Positions 7,118 through 15,417 of a stretch of 48,680 nt of DNA are shown here, in pieces (position 1 is the stretch's first letter; every line of letters begins with the position of its first letter). The DNA lies in NCBI GenBank assembly GCA_016191785.1, contig JACPVJ010000140.1, positions 1 to 48,680 of the forward strand. Reading direction: 5' to 3'. The translations under genes were made by a program, and so were the position numbers. Below the pieces are notes generated by a model. The model was not told the origin of the DNA. It worked only from the letters and a program-made list of their open reading frames with translations, and did not search any database. Origin of the DNA: Myxococcales bacterium (GTDB lineage Bacteria; Myxococcota_A; Polyangia; Polyangiales; Polyangiaceae).

Positions 7118-8971
7118 ATGAGCGACGACCCGCTGATCTCCACCGACATCGAAGAGTACTTGCGCCGTCACGAGCGCAAGGAGCTCTTGCGGTTCGTCGC
7201 CGTCGGCTCGGTGGACGACGGCAAGTCCACGCTGATCGGGCGACTGCTCCACGACACCCACGGGATCTACGAAGACCAGCTCAGCGCGGTGAAACGCGCT
7301 TCGAAGCAGGGCGCGACCGAGATCGACTTCTCGCTCTTCACCGACGGGCTCAAGGCCGAGCGCGAGCAGGGCATCACGATCGACGTCGCGTATCGCTATT
7401 TCTCGACCGACAAGCGCAAGTTCATCATCGCCGACACCCCCGGCCACGTACAGTACACGCGCAACATGGCCACCGGCGCCTCGACCGCCGACCTGGCCAT
7501 CATCCTGATCGACGCGCGACTCGGGGTCCTGCAGCAGTCGCGGCGACACGCGTTCATCGCCTCGCTCTTGGGGATCCGCCACCTCTGCGTGTGCGTGAAC
7601 AAGATGGACCTCGTCGGGTTCGACGAGGACACCTACGACGCCATCTGCATCGAGCTTGGCCGGTTCGTCGAGCGACTGGGGTTCGGCGGCGTGCGCTTCA
7701 TCCCCGTCAGCGCGCTCGAGGGCGACAACGTGGTCAGTCGCAGCCCGCGCGCGCCCTGGTATCAGGGTCCCACCTTGCTCGAGCACCTCGAGAGCGCGAG
7801 CCTCGCCGCCGTCCCGGGCAAGGCGTTCCGCTATCCGGTCCAGACCGTGATCCGCCCGAACCTCGACTATCGGGCATTCGCGGGGCAAATCGCCGCCGGT
7901 GCCGTGGCCCCGGGCGACGAGGTGATGGTCCTTTCGTCGCGCCAGCGCTCGCGCGTGGTGGCCATCGACAGCTTCGAGGGTGAGCTCGAAGCGGCCCACG
8001 CGCCGATGAGCGTGTCGCTGCGCCTGGCCGACGAGATCGACATCAGCCGAGGCGACATGCTGGTCAAGCCCGACCAGCTCCCCACGGTCGGCCGGCGCTT
8101 CGAGGCGATGCTGGTCTGGATGAGCGAGCGCGCCCTCGACCCCGAGCGCAGCTACTTCTTGAAGCACACCACCCAGTACGTCCGCGCCGAGGTCGAGCAG
8201 GTCGCGCACACCATCGATCTCGAGACGCTCGAGCCAGCACCCGCGACCCGCCTCGAGCTGAACGACATCGGTCGCGTCGTCATTTCTTGTCACCGCCCGC
8301 TGTACTTCGACCCGTACTCCGAGAGTCGGGCCACCGGCGCGTTCGTGTTGATCGACTCGATCACCAACAACACCATCGCCGCCGGCATGATCGTCTTGGC
8401 GGGGGGCGCCGAGTCCGAGCGCCAAGAGCAGGGGCCGCTTGGCCGCCCCCGCTCGACGGTGAGCCGCGCCGAGCGCCACGAGCGACTCGGGCAGTCCGGC
8501 GCCGCCATCTGGCTCACCGGCTTGCCGGCTTCGGGCAAGAGCAGCGTGGCTTACGCGCTCGAGCGTGTGCTCTTCGACCGCGGCAAGATCGCGACGGTGA
8601 TGGACCCGAACGACGACGTCACCGGTGAGCTCGGCCCGGGGGGCAGTAGCCCGGCCCACGCTCCCGAGCTCGCGCGGCGCCTGGCCGACGCCGGGTTGAT
8701 CGGCATCTACGCGTTCGAGTCCCCCCTCGCGACGGATCGCGCGCAGATCCGAGAGTGCGTCGGCCCCACGCGCTACTTCGAGGTCCACCTCGCGACGCCG
8801 CTCGAGGTGTGCCGCACGCGAGACACCCACGGCGCCTACGACCGCGCCCACGGCGCGCCGCTCTTCGAGCCGCCGGTTTCGCCTGACGTGGTGGTCTCGG
8901 CCGAGCGCGACGACCCCGACGCCATCGCCACCGAGATCGCTCAGGCGATGGCGCGGCGGGGTCTGATCTGA
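7118..8971 (+). CDS. cysNC: Sulfate adenylyltransferase subunit 1 fused to a degenerate APS-kinase domain
   Basis: The product has 617 residues. Residues 1 to about 440 are CysN, a GTPase of the elongation-factor type: GSVDDGKST (P-loop), GITIDVAYRYF (switch I), DTPGH (G3), NKMD (G4), then beta-barrel domains ending in NDIGRVVIS and the conserved ITNNTIAAGMI. From about 445 an APS-kinase (CysC) domain follows. Its P-loop GLPASGKSS (from residue 468), the GLIGIYAFESPL strand and the PLEVCRTRDTHGAYDRA segment align with CysC. However, the DGDNxR motif is replaced by MDPNDD and the FSxxDRxENIRR motif is absent. The GTPase half should be functional; PAPS formation by the C-terminal half is doubtful. 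Its TGA abuts the stop of the convergent gene at 8972. Confidence 0.95.
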   Translation: MSDDPLISTDIEEYLRRHERKELLRFVAVGSVDDGKSTLIGRLLHDTHGIYEDQLSAVKRASKQGATEIDFSLFTDGLKAEREQGITIDVAYRYFSTDKRKFIIADTPGHVQYTRNMATGASTADLAIILIDARLGVLQQSRRHAFIASLLGIRHLCVCVNKMDLVGFDEDTYDAICIELGRFVERLGFGGVRFIPVSALEGDNVVSRSPRAPWYQGPTLLEHLESASLAAVPGKAFRYPVQTVIRPNLDYRAFAGQIAAGAVAPGDEVMVLSSRQRSRVVAIDSFEGELEAAHAPMSVSLRLADEIDISRGDMLVKPDQLPTVGRRFEAMLVWMSERALDPERSYFLKHTTQYVRAEVEQVAHTIDLETLEPAPATRLELNDIGRVVISCHRPLYFDPYSESRATGAFVLIDSITNNTIAAGMIVLAGGAESERQEQGPLGRPRSTVSRAERHERLGQSGAAIWLTGLPASGKSSVAYALERVLFDRGKIATVMDPNDDVTGELGPGGSSPAHAPELARRLADAGLIGIYAFESPLATDRAQIRECVGPTRYFEVHLATPLEVCRTRDTHGAYDRAHGAPLFEPPVSPDVVVSAERDDPDAIATEIAQAMARRGLI

Positions 8972-9406
8972 TCACTCGGCGCAGGGCACGGGGCGCAGCG
9001 CGTAGATCCCGGCCGGCTCTTGGGTCTCGTCGACCGAACTGTCGCGGGTGAGATCGACGCAGCAGTCGCGCTTCGCCATCTGGCGGAGCACGGCCCGCGT
9101 GGCGAGCTGTCGCACCGGCCCTTCGGGGACCTTGTCGATGATCTTGTTGTACACCGAGGTCAGCGCAATGCAGGGGTTGGGCGGGTAGAGCGGCCCGCCG
9201 ACTCCGGGCAGGTGCTGGGTGCTCTCGAGGCGCCGATAGAACCCGAGCGGGCCCGCGGTGCCGGCGTAGCCCAGCATCGTTTCGGGGTTGTTCACGAAGT
9301 CCGCGAGGCGAACGATGCCCTTCTTGGGCGGCGCTGAGTTGCCGACGCCGGCGAGCGTGAGCAACGAAACGCAACTCATCACCGCGATCAGCTTCACGTT
9401 CTGCAT
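8972..9406 (-). CDS. Secreted protein of unknown function
   Basis: The product has 144 residues. The start at 9406 is set by GGAGGAA a few bases upstream and by the signal peptide that follows (MQNVKLIAVMSCVSLLTLAGVGNSA, cleavage about residue 24). Longer in-frame starts would bury the signal peptide. The mature part has four Cys (one in PPNPCIAL, adjacent CC in KRDCCVD, and PVPCAE at the end), suggesting two disulphides in the periplasm or outside the cell. No family recognised. It reads the same way as the three-lipoprotein operon upstream, 135 bp after that operon's last stop, and may be a separate unit. Confidence 0.7.
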   Translation of the reverse strand: MQNVKLIAVMSCVSLLTLAGVGNSAPPKKGIVRLADFVNNPETMLGYAGTAGPLGFYRRLESTQHLPGVGGPLYPPNPCIALTSVYNKIIDKVPEGPVRQLATRAVLRQMAKRDCCVDLTRDSSVDETQEPAGIYALRPVPCAE

Positions 9407-9541
9407 GCTGGTTCCTCCGCCAAAGTGCTGCCCCAGACGCGAGTGTGCTCCGAGCGCTTGCGCTGGGCAATCGCAGCTCTCGGATTTCCGTGGTGCATCA
9501 ATTCGAGACACGCGCGACGAGGAGCGCTGCTCCGCGCCGCG

Positions 9542-12500
9542 TCACTCTCCAGGTTTGCAGCTCACCTCCAGGTTCCACGCGTGCAGCGTCGGCGCGCTCA
9601 GCTTGTCCGACGCCGGGACCAAGCGAGAACGAACCTGAACGAACCGGTGGTGAGTGAACGCGCCCTTCTTCGCGAGCGTGGCGTTCACCACCGCCGAACC
9701 GTTCTGCGTGTCCCAGGGCGCGGTCTTGGCTACCGCCGGCTGCCCGGCGAGCGAGACCGGCCCCGGCGGGTTGCTGAACTCGAGGGGGTACTCGGCCGCA
9801 GCGGCGAGGCCGGTCTGCGTCGCCGCGGTCTTGACGTAGTACTCGATCTTCGAGTCGTTCGGGGTGGTCGTGGTCCACGACCAGTGCCCCCACACCGGCA
9901 CCGAGCCGCCCGAGCAGGCCTCGTCCGCGTCATAGGTGCGCACGAAGCTGCCCTCGCCGAACGTCGGCGGTGGCGGCGGCGGCAGGCTGGGCTGCGTCGT
10001 GATGGTCGAAGTCTGGGCCGACCACTGGAAGTGGTCCATCAGCACCGTCGAGTCCCAGACGTGGTCGCCGGTGTCCCAGATCGAGTAGTGGAGCTTGATG
10101 GTCTCGCCGGGGTTCACCGGCGCGCTGGTCGTGAGCCACCCGGTCGCGCCGCCGCAGACTCCGTTCGGCTTGCCGTACATGGTGTTGGTGCACGCGCCTC
10201 CGAACCCGGTGCCGTCCAGGTGAGGGTGCGACGTGGTCGTGGGGTTGCCCGGGATCGAGAAGAAGCCGACGTTGACGCTCACAGGATTCAGCTTCGAGTC
10301 GAACGAGATGTTCTTGTCGGCGTAGGGGTTCAGCGCGCCGGTGTAGAGCGCGATGAACGAGTCGTTGTAGGGCGTGCACACCCACTCCGAGTACTCGCTC
10401 GAGAAGAAGTCGAAGTCGAACGAGAAGCTCTTGGCGTTGGTCGGCGCGCGGACCTCGAGCAAGAGCCCGCACGAGTCGTAGGCCGCGGTCCCGTTGGGGC
10501 AGCCCACCGCGTTCTTGGGGAACCCCGCCGGGGGCGTCGCGAAGGTGTTCGCGTTGTAGCTGCTGGCTTGTCCGTTCGGGTTCACGTACCCGGGATCGTT
10601 GGTGTCGCGAGCCGTTCCAGAAGAGAACACCGCCATCGAGGCCCCCGCCTTGGGGGTGTTGTTGGTGCCGAACTGCGGCGTGACCGCGCGCTGCAGCGTG
10701 TTGCTGCAATCCGCGCCGTTGGCCTGCGCGAGCGACGCACCGAGCACGCCCCACGTCTTGGACTTGCCCGTTGCCCCGCTGCTCGAGAAGCGACAGAGCT
10801 CCATCGCCTTCGCGTACACGGTCGGGTCGTTGCTGGCGAACGAGAGCCCGGTGTCGCACGCGGTCTGCTCGTCGTCGGCGGCGCCGCTGCAGTCTTCGTC
10901 TAGCCCGTTGCCCGGGAAGTCGAAGGCGCCGGGGTTCACCAGCGGGTCGCAGTCCTTGCAGTCGCCCGCCGCGAACGAATATCCGTCCCCGTCGTGGTCC
11001 ATGCCGTCGGCGAAGCAGAACACACACGCGTTGCCCGAGGCGACCGCGCACGATGCCCCCCCGCAGTGAGTGGCGACGGCGTTGACGCACGCCGTGCTCC
11101 ACGTGCCCGTGCAGCAGCCAGGGTTGGCGGCGCAGACCGCGCTCACGCAGCTCGCCGGCGGCGGTGAGCCGCACTTGCCCGCGTCGCAGACCGGCGAGTT
11201 GCAACACGCCTCGCCCTTGGCGCACGAGCCGCCCGCCGCCTGGCAGCCGGTCGCGTCGGCGAGGATTTGCACGTCGTCCAGGTTCCAACTCGACGCTTTT
11301 TTTGCGCCGATGGACCCGATCCTCACGCCGAAACGAACGCGCATCTGTGCCGCTTTCATTGCCGTGATGTCGTGCTCGACGAGCTGCCACGAAGCGTCAG
11401 CGACGGCGGCGGTGTTCTGCCACACCAAGCTCCACGTCGAGCCACCGTTCTTCGAGATCTCGACGCGACTTGTCATCCACGGAGGCGCATCAGAGTTGAG
11501 CCATCGACGGTACGAGAGCTTCATTGCTCCCGCGGCGCCGGACGTGTCGATGTTCGGGCTCGTGAGCCAGTAGTAGTTGTGGACCGCGGTCGTGGCGTTG
11601 CCGCCGATCACTACGCCGGCGACCTTGTCGTCACTCGTGCCGGGCGTGAAGTCCTGGGCGGGGTCGGGGTTGCCCGTGGTGTGGCCAGCAGAGACGGCGG
11701 CGTGGTCCACCTGCCACTCGGTGCCGAGCGTCCACCCCTTGCTGGTGCCGCTGGTGAAGTCGTCATCCCAGAGAGGAACCTGACCGGTGACCGCGCAAGT
11801 CCCCGCCACGCATGCCAGGCCGTGGCAGCACGGGGTCGAGCCGTTGCACGCCGTGCCGACCGCGCTGCACGCGTAGCCGCCGGCGGGGACGTCGCAGCCG
11901 GCGGTCAGCGCAGCGCCGGGCTGACAGAGGTGATGCGAGCACGTCCCGATGGAGCCACCGGTGCAGCTCGTCGCGGGCGGCGAGCCGGCGTCGTTGCCCG
12001 GGAGCGTCACGCCGCCTTCGGCGACGACCGTGCCGCCGTCGCTGGCGGGAAGCCCGGGCGGTGTGTCCGGCCACTGCTGGCAGTACGGGTCGCAGGGATT
12101 GGCTTGGCAGGGGCCAGGGGGCGCCAGCGACTGCGCCTTCTGCTTCGGATCGCCCCCGGGGATGAGCGTGACCGAGTTGTTGATGATGCACTCGCTCCAC
12201 TTGCCGTTCTGGCAGACGGTCTCGCCGTACCCGCACGCGGTCTGGTCCCCGACCTGGCTCTCGACCTGGCCGCAAGGCGCGCGATCACCCTGGGTGTCGC
12301 AGGGACAACCCGGGCGGGGCTTCGAGCAGAAGTTGCACGCGGTCACCTTGGGATCCGAGTCGTTGCAGTCAGGCCCGGCCACGCAACCCGGTCCGTGACC
12401 GTCGCCGTCCTTGTCTGTGCACTCGCTGGCGCCGCCCGACCCGCCCGCCGAGCTCACGGGCGGCAATGGCCGCGGGTCGTCGTCACCGCAGGCCGCAGCG

Positions 12501-12565
12501 ATGGCCGCGAGCGCCACGGCGATCACGGCAGAAGCTCGGGCGCCGTGTGCGGGTGAGCGAGTCAT
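9542..12565 (-). CDS. Large multidomain surface lipoprotein with MopE-like calcium motifs and a choice-of-anchor-L-like domain
   Basis: The product has 1007 residues. The start at 12565 follows GAGGAGAA; the N-terminus is a lipoprotein signal with lipobox IAAAC (Cys about 26). In order: a DKDGDGHGPGC...DCNDSDP motif (putative metal-binding MopE type), a Cys-rich module ending in NGKWSEC, more Cys-rich segments, a jelly-roll domain of MAM/immune-inhibitor type (about 255-430, from WDDDFTSGTSKGW to NLDDVQI), further Cys pairs, a second calcium motif (DHDGDGYSFAAGDC...NGLDEDCSG), and a domain like 'choice-of-anchor L' (FDFDFFSSEYSEW, FIALYTG). A beta-rich C-terminal region ends at CKPG. It is probably an exposed calcium-stabilised adhesin or binding protein. 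It is the third gene of a lipoprotein operon, 13 bp after the second. Confidence 0.82.
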   Translation of the reverse strand: MTRSPAHGARASAVIAVALAAIAAACGDDDPRPLPPVSSAGGSGGASECTDKDGDGHGPGCVAGPDCNDSDPKVTACNFCSKPRPGCPCDTQGDRAPCGQVESQVGDQTACGYGETVCQNGKWSECIINNSVTLIPGGDPKQKAQSLAPPGPCQANPCDPYCQQWPDTPPGLPASDGGTVVAEGGVTLPGNDAGSPPATSCTGGSIGTCSHHLCQPGAALTAGCDVPAGGYACSAVGTACNGSTPCCHGLACVAGTCAVTGQVPLWDDDFTSGTSKGWTLGTEWQVDHAAVSAGHTTGNPDPAQDFTPGTSDDKVAGVVIGGNATTAVHNYYWLTSPNIDTSGAAGAMKLSYRRWLNSDAPPWMTSRVEISKNGGSTWSLVWQNTAAVADASWQLVEHDITAMKAAQMRVRFGVRIGSIGAKKASSWNLDDVQILADATGCQAAGGSCAKGEACCNSPVCDAGKCGSPPPASCVSAVCAANPGCCTGTWSTACVNAVATHCGGASCAVASGNACVFCFADGMDHDGDGYSFAAGDCKDCDPLVNPGAFDFPGNGLDEDCSGAADDEQTACDTGLSFASNDPTVYAKAMELCRFSSSGATGKSKTWGVLGASLAQANGADCSNTLQRAVTPQFGTNNTPKAGASMAVFSSGTARDTNDPGYVNPNGQASSYNANTFATPPAGFPKNAVGCPNGTAAYDSCGLLLEVRAPTNAKSFSFDFDFFSSEYSEWVCTPYNDSFIALYTGALNPYADKNISFDSKLNPVSVNVGFFSIPGNPTTTSHPHLDGTGFGGACTNTMYGKPNGVCGGATGWLTTSAPVNPGETIKLHYSIWDTGDHVWDSTVLMDHFQWSAQTSTITTQPSLPPPPPPTFGEGSFVRTYDADEACSGGSVPVWGHWSWTTTTPNDSKIEYYVKTAATQTGLAAAAEYPLEFSNPPGPVSLAGQPAVAKTAPWDTQNGSAVVNATLAKKGAFTHHRFVQVRSRLVPASDKLSAPTLHAWNLEVSCKPGE

Positions 12566-12578
12566 CGAGTCGTTCTCC

Positions 12579-13469
12579 TCAGGTCGATCCGAAGTCGAAG
12601 TCGGTGGACGCGGCGGTGAACAGGACCTTGAGGTCCCAGGACCCACCCTTCGAAGGCCCAGCGAGCTTCCCGAGGGTCGTCGACTCCGTCGGCAGCTCGA
12701 TGGGCACTCCGCTCTCGGAGGCCGGAATGACCGCGGTCAAGGCGAACAGCGCGGTCGAACACCCCGAGCTGGTGGAAGCGCTGAACGCGACGTTCTCGAG
12801 CTTCACGTACTTGTCGCCGCTGCTGTCGGTGATCACCAGCCAGGCGTCCTTTTGCTGGCTGGTGGCTCCAAAGCCGCCGGCCTTCACCGTGGCCGGAGCG
12901 AGATCGGGCTTCATCGAGTCCGGGAACGAGTGAGCGGTCCCGCCCTCGGCGACGACGCTCGCGCTCGCGGCCGTGACCGCGGTTCCGTCCCCTTTCACCG
13001 CCAACACCACCGTGAGCGGGTGGGCCGAGGCTTCGTAGCCGAGTCCGCTCAGCGCTCCGGCCAGAGCCGGCGGCGTGGGGAACACGTACGCCGCGCCGTT
13101 CGCCACGAACGCCTTGTTGCCTGTGCATGCGGTGTCGATCGCGCCAGCGTCGAGACTCGACGCCCCGCCTGCCGCGCCGTCGGGCTCAGCGTCGCTCCCA
13201 GCATCGGCGGTGGCGCCCGCGCTTCCACCTGCCGCGGCGCCATCCGTGCCGGCGCTCCCACCCGAGGCCGCACCGCCGACGCTTCCGCCAGCGCCGCCAG
13301 TGGCTGTCGACCCTCCCTTACCCGACAGCGGCGTGAGCCGCTCTTCGCCCGAGCACCCGAGCAGCCCGAGCACGAGGACCGCAGCAGCACACGCTCGCGC
13401 CGTGCACGCCCGACCCTGCGCGACTGCGGCGTCACCCGCCGAGATACTTCTTGACCAGGGCATCTTCAT
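12579..13469 (-). CDS. Lipoprotein with Gly/Ser/Ala-rich linker
   Basis: The product has about 296 residues. The start at 13469 is preferred because GGAG lies 7 nt upstream; ATGs at 13493 and 13463 are alternatives. The signal is unusually long, with lipobox GLLGC, then a linker of about 75 residues of Gly, Ser and Ala (GGAGGSVGGAASGGS and similar) typical of myxobacterial lipoproteins. A globular domain of about 170 residues with no recognised family follows (it starts at DTACTGNKAFVANG and has Cys near SSGCSTALF). The gene overlaps the upstream lipoprotein gene by 38 bp and precedes the large surface lipoprotein by 13 bp. Its product probably works with them at the cell surface. Confidence 0.75.
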   Translation of the reverse strand: MKMPWSRSISAGDAAVAQGRACTARACAAAVLVLGLLGCSGEERLTPLSGKGGSTATGGAGGSVGGAASGGSAGTDGAAAGGSAGATADAGSDAEPDGAAGGASSLDAGAIDTACTGNKAFVANGAAYVFPTPPALAGALSGLGYEASAHPLTVVLAVKGDGTAVTAASASVVAEGGTAHSFPDSMKPDLAPATVKAGGFGATSQQKDAWLVITDSSGDKYVKLENVAFSASTSSGCSTALFALTAVIPASESGVPIELPTESTTLGKLAGPSKGGSWDLKVLFTAASTDFDFGST

Positions 13470-13743
13470 CGCCGCACTCCGACCACTCGCCATCGACGCA
13501 CAGGTTCACGCCCAGGTAACAAGTCTCGATCGACCCGTGGGTCGGCAGCTGGACCTTGCAGGTGCGTGTCGCGCCGGTCTCGCACCCGGTCGGCGCGTCC
13601 TTGGGATCGTCGCCATCATCTGGTGTGGGCGCCGTCGCAGGTTGCGTGTCGCTCCCGCTCGGCGGCGCGGGCCGATCCGTTCCTCCCGAGCACGCTCCCA
13701 AGAGGAGCGCGCTCATCACCACGATGCCCAACCGACCGCTCAT
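13432..13743 (-). CDS. Small Cys-rich lipoprotein, first gene of the surface-lipoprotein operon
   Basis: The product has 103 residues. The ATG at 13743 gives MSGRLGIVVMSALLLGAC, a clear lipoprotein signal (lipobox LLGAC); the open frame upstream of it lacks one. After a Pro/Thr/Asp-rich linker comes a Cys-rich module of about 40 residues: GCETGATRTC, then ETCYLGVNLC, then DGEWSEC. A related module (ending NGKWSEC) is found in the third gene of the same operon. This suggests a shared binding or folding unit. Function unknown. Confidence 0.7.
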   Translation of the reverse strand: MSGRLGIVVMSALLLGACSGGTDRPAPPSGSDTQPATAPTPDDGDDPKDAPTGCETGATRTCKVQLPTHGSIETCYLGVNLCVDGEWSECGDEDALVKKYLGG

Positions 13744-14001
13744 TGCGAGCCCCCAAGAGCAGCGTTCGTGCCAAGCGAAATTCGCCCCGTTGACCGCGAT
13801 CGGACGGGCCTTCGTCATCCCTGAACGGATCGAATTGTGACGAGCGGCGTCCGGGTGTCTCACGTTGGGACGCGCCGTCGGGCTCCCGGGGGCGCCTTCG
13901 GCACACATCGTGCTCAATCACCCGCCATGACTCGTTCTGAGACAAAACTGGCCGCAGCCGAGGAGATCCCACCCAGCAGTGTGCCTCAGTCGTCTCGAAA
14001 T

Positions 14002-14007
14002 GATACA
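14002..14007 (+). promoter_or_regulatory. Putative -10 element of the ntrC-like gene
   Basis: GATACA lies 9 nt before the ATG at 14017 and there is no clear ribosome binding site. It supports the 14017 start over the in-frame ATG at 13927 and suggests a nearly leaderless message. Confidence 0.35.
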
Positions 14008-14016
14008 ACTGGCGGG

Positions 14017-15405
14017 ATGCGCCCGGAGCCGAAGCGCGTCGTTGCGGTCGTCGACGACGACCCCACCACCCGCCGGATCCTTCGCCATTGGCTGGGGGCC
14101 GAGGGGTACGAGGTGCGCGAGTACGCGGACGCGGCCGGCGCGCTCTCCGTTGATGCCCAAGAGCTCGCGCTGGCGTGCGTCGATCTCACTCTGGGCGACG
14201 CCTCGGGGCTCGACGTCATGAAGCAGCTGCTGGAGCGCGACGCCGAGCTGCCGGTGGTGATGGTGACGGCCTCGCAAGAGGTCGAGCCGGCGGTCGGCGC
14301 GCTCCGCGCCGGCGCCTACGACTATGTCACCAAGCCCCTCGACCGGGAACGCCTGCTCGGCTCGGTGCGGCGCGCCGCCGAGCGGCGCAACCTGGCGCTC
14401 TCGGTGCGTCGCCTCGAGACCGAGCTGCGCGGCTCGCGCGGGCTGGGTTCCTTGGTCGGGTCGAGCGCCGCCATCCGCCTGCTGACCGATCAGGTTCGGC
14501 GGGTGCTCGAGAGCGACGTGCCGGTGTGCGTGTTCGGCGAGAGCGGCACGGGCAAAGAGCTGGTCGCGCGCGCCATCCACGACTCGGGGCACCGCCACGC
14601 GGGTCCGTTCGTCGCGGTCAACTGCGGCGCCATCCCCCAGAGTCTGCAAGCCTCCGAGCTCTTCGGACACGAGCGTGGAGCCTTCACCGGGGCGCAGTCG
14701 CAGCATCGCGGCCGCTTCGAACAGGCCATCGGCGGAACGTTGTTCCTCGACGAAGTGGGAGAGATGAGCCCCAGCACCCAGACCGCGCTGCTCCGCGCGC
14801 TGCAAGAGCGCACCATTCAGCGTGTCGGTGGTCGCACCGACATCCCGGTGGACGCCCGCGTGATCTGCGCCACCCACCGCAAGCTGGACGAGCTGGTGAC
14901 CGCCGGTCAGTTCCGCGAAGACCTGTATTACCGCCTGGTCGTCTTCCCGATCCAGGTGCCGCCGCTGCGCGAGCGCAGAAACGACATCCCCGAGCTGGTG
15001 GTGCACTTTCTCCACAAGCTGGGGCCAGACACGCGGCGCAGCGTGACCCGCGTGAGCCCCGAGGCGCTCGAGGCGCTGATCGCCTACGACTGGCCGGGCA
15101 ACGTGCGCGAGCTGGGTAACGTCCTGCACCGCGCGCTCTTGTGCTGCGACGGCGAGCAGATCGAGCTCGGGCACCTGCCGCAGGAGCTCTGGCGCGGAAA
15201 ACGCAGCGACGTGGTGCCCGCGTTGCACTCGACTCAGACCTCGGCGCCGCCCGAGCCCGAGGTCTTCGAGCTCGTGCAGATCGAGCGGCGGGCGATCGAG
15301 CGCGCGGTGAAGAAGGCCGGTGGGAACATCACGGAAGCGGCGCGGCTGCTCGGCATCGGTCGCGCCACGCTCTATCGCAAGCTCACCACGTACGCCGGCG
15401 GCTGA
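14017..15405 (+). CDS. NtrC-family sigma-54-dependent response regulator
   Basis: The product has 462 residues from the chosen ATG (an in-frame ATG at 13927 would add 30 without a domain). Domains: receiver (about 1-125; acidic pocket Asp13-15, phosphoacceptor Asp56 in CVDLTLGD, Thr in VMVTAS, Lys in VTKPL); sigma-54 AAA+ domain (about 145-370; Walker A GESGTGKE, the sigma-54 contact motif GAFTGA, Walker B GGTLFLDEVGE, arginine-finger region ending PGNVREL); and a C-terminal Fis-type helix-turn-helix (NITEAARLLGIGRATLYRKL). It should activate sigma-54 promoters when phosphorylated. The partner is almost certainly the hybrid kinase that starts 12 bp downstream. Targets are not shown; I saw no sigma-54 promoter in the adjoining gaps. 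Confidence 0.95.
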   Translation: MRPEPKRVVAVVDDDPTTRRILRHWLGAEGYEVREYADAAGALSVDAQELALACVDLTLGDASGLDVMKQLLERDAELPVVMVTASQEVEPAVGALRAGAYDYVTKPLDRERLLGSVRRAAERRNLALSVRRLETELRGSRGLGSLVGSSAAIRLLTDQVRRVLESDVPVCVFGESGTGKELVARAIHDSGHRHAGPFVAVNCGAIPQSLQASELFGHERGAFTGAQSQHRGRFEQAIGGTLFLDEVGEMSPSTQTALLRALQERTIQRVGGRTDIPVDARVICATHRKLDELVTAGQFREDLYYRLVVFPIQVPPLRERRNDIPELVVHFLHKLGPDTRRSVTRVSPEALEALIAYDWPGNVRELGNVLHRALLCCDGEQIELGHLPQELWRGKRSDVVPALHSTQTSAPPEPEVFELVQIERRAIERAVKKAGGNITEAARLLGIGRATLYRKLTTYAGG

Positions 15406-15417
15406 GCGGGTATAGTC

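Noticed and set aside
6956..8851. Very long minus-strand open frame opposite cysNC
   Set aside because: It is antisense to a clear cysNC gene, is Arg/Ala/Val-rich without a domain or start signal, and is explained by high GC at third positions.
9521..9533. Small hairpin GGAGC-GCT-GCTCC after the large lipoprotein gene as a terminator
   Set aside because: Only a 5-bp stem and no T-run in the transcribed direction.
9425..10903. Plus-strand open frame of about 490 codons opposite the large lipoprotein
   Set aside because: Low-complexity Arg/Val-rich shadow of a gene with recognisable domains.
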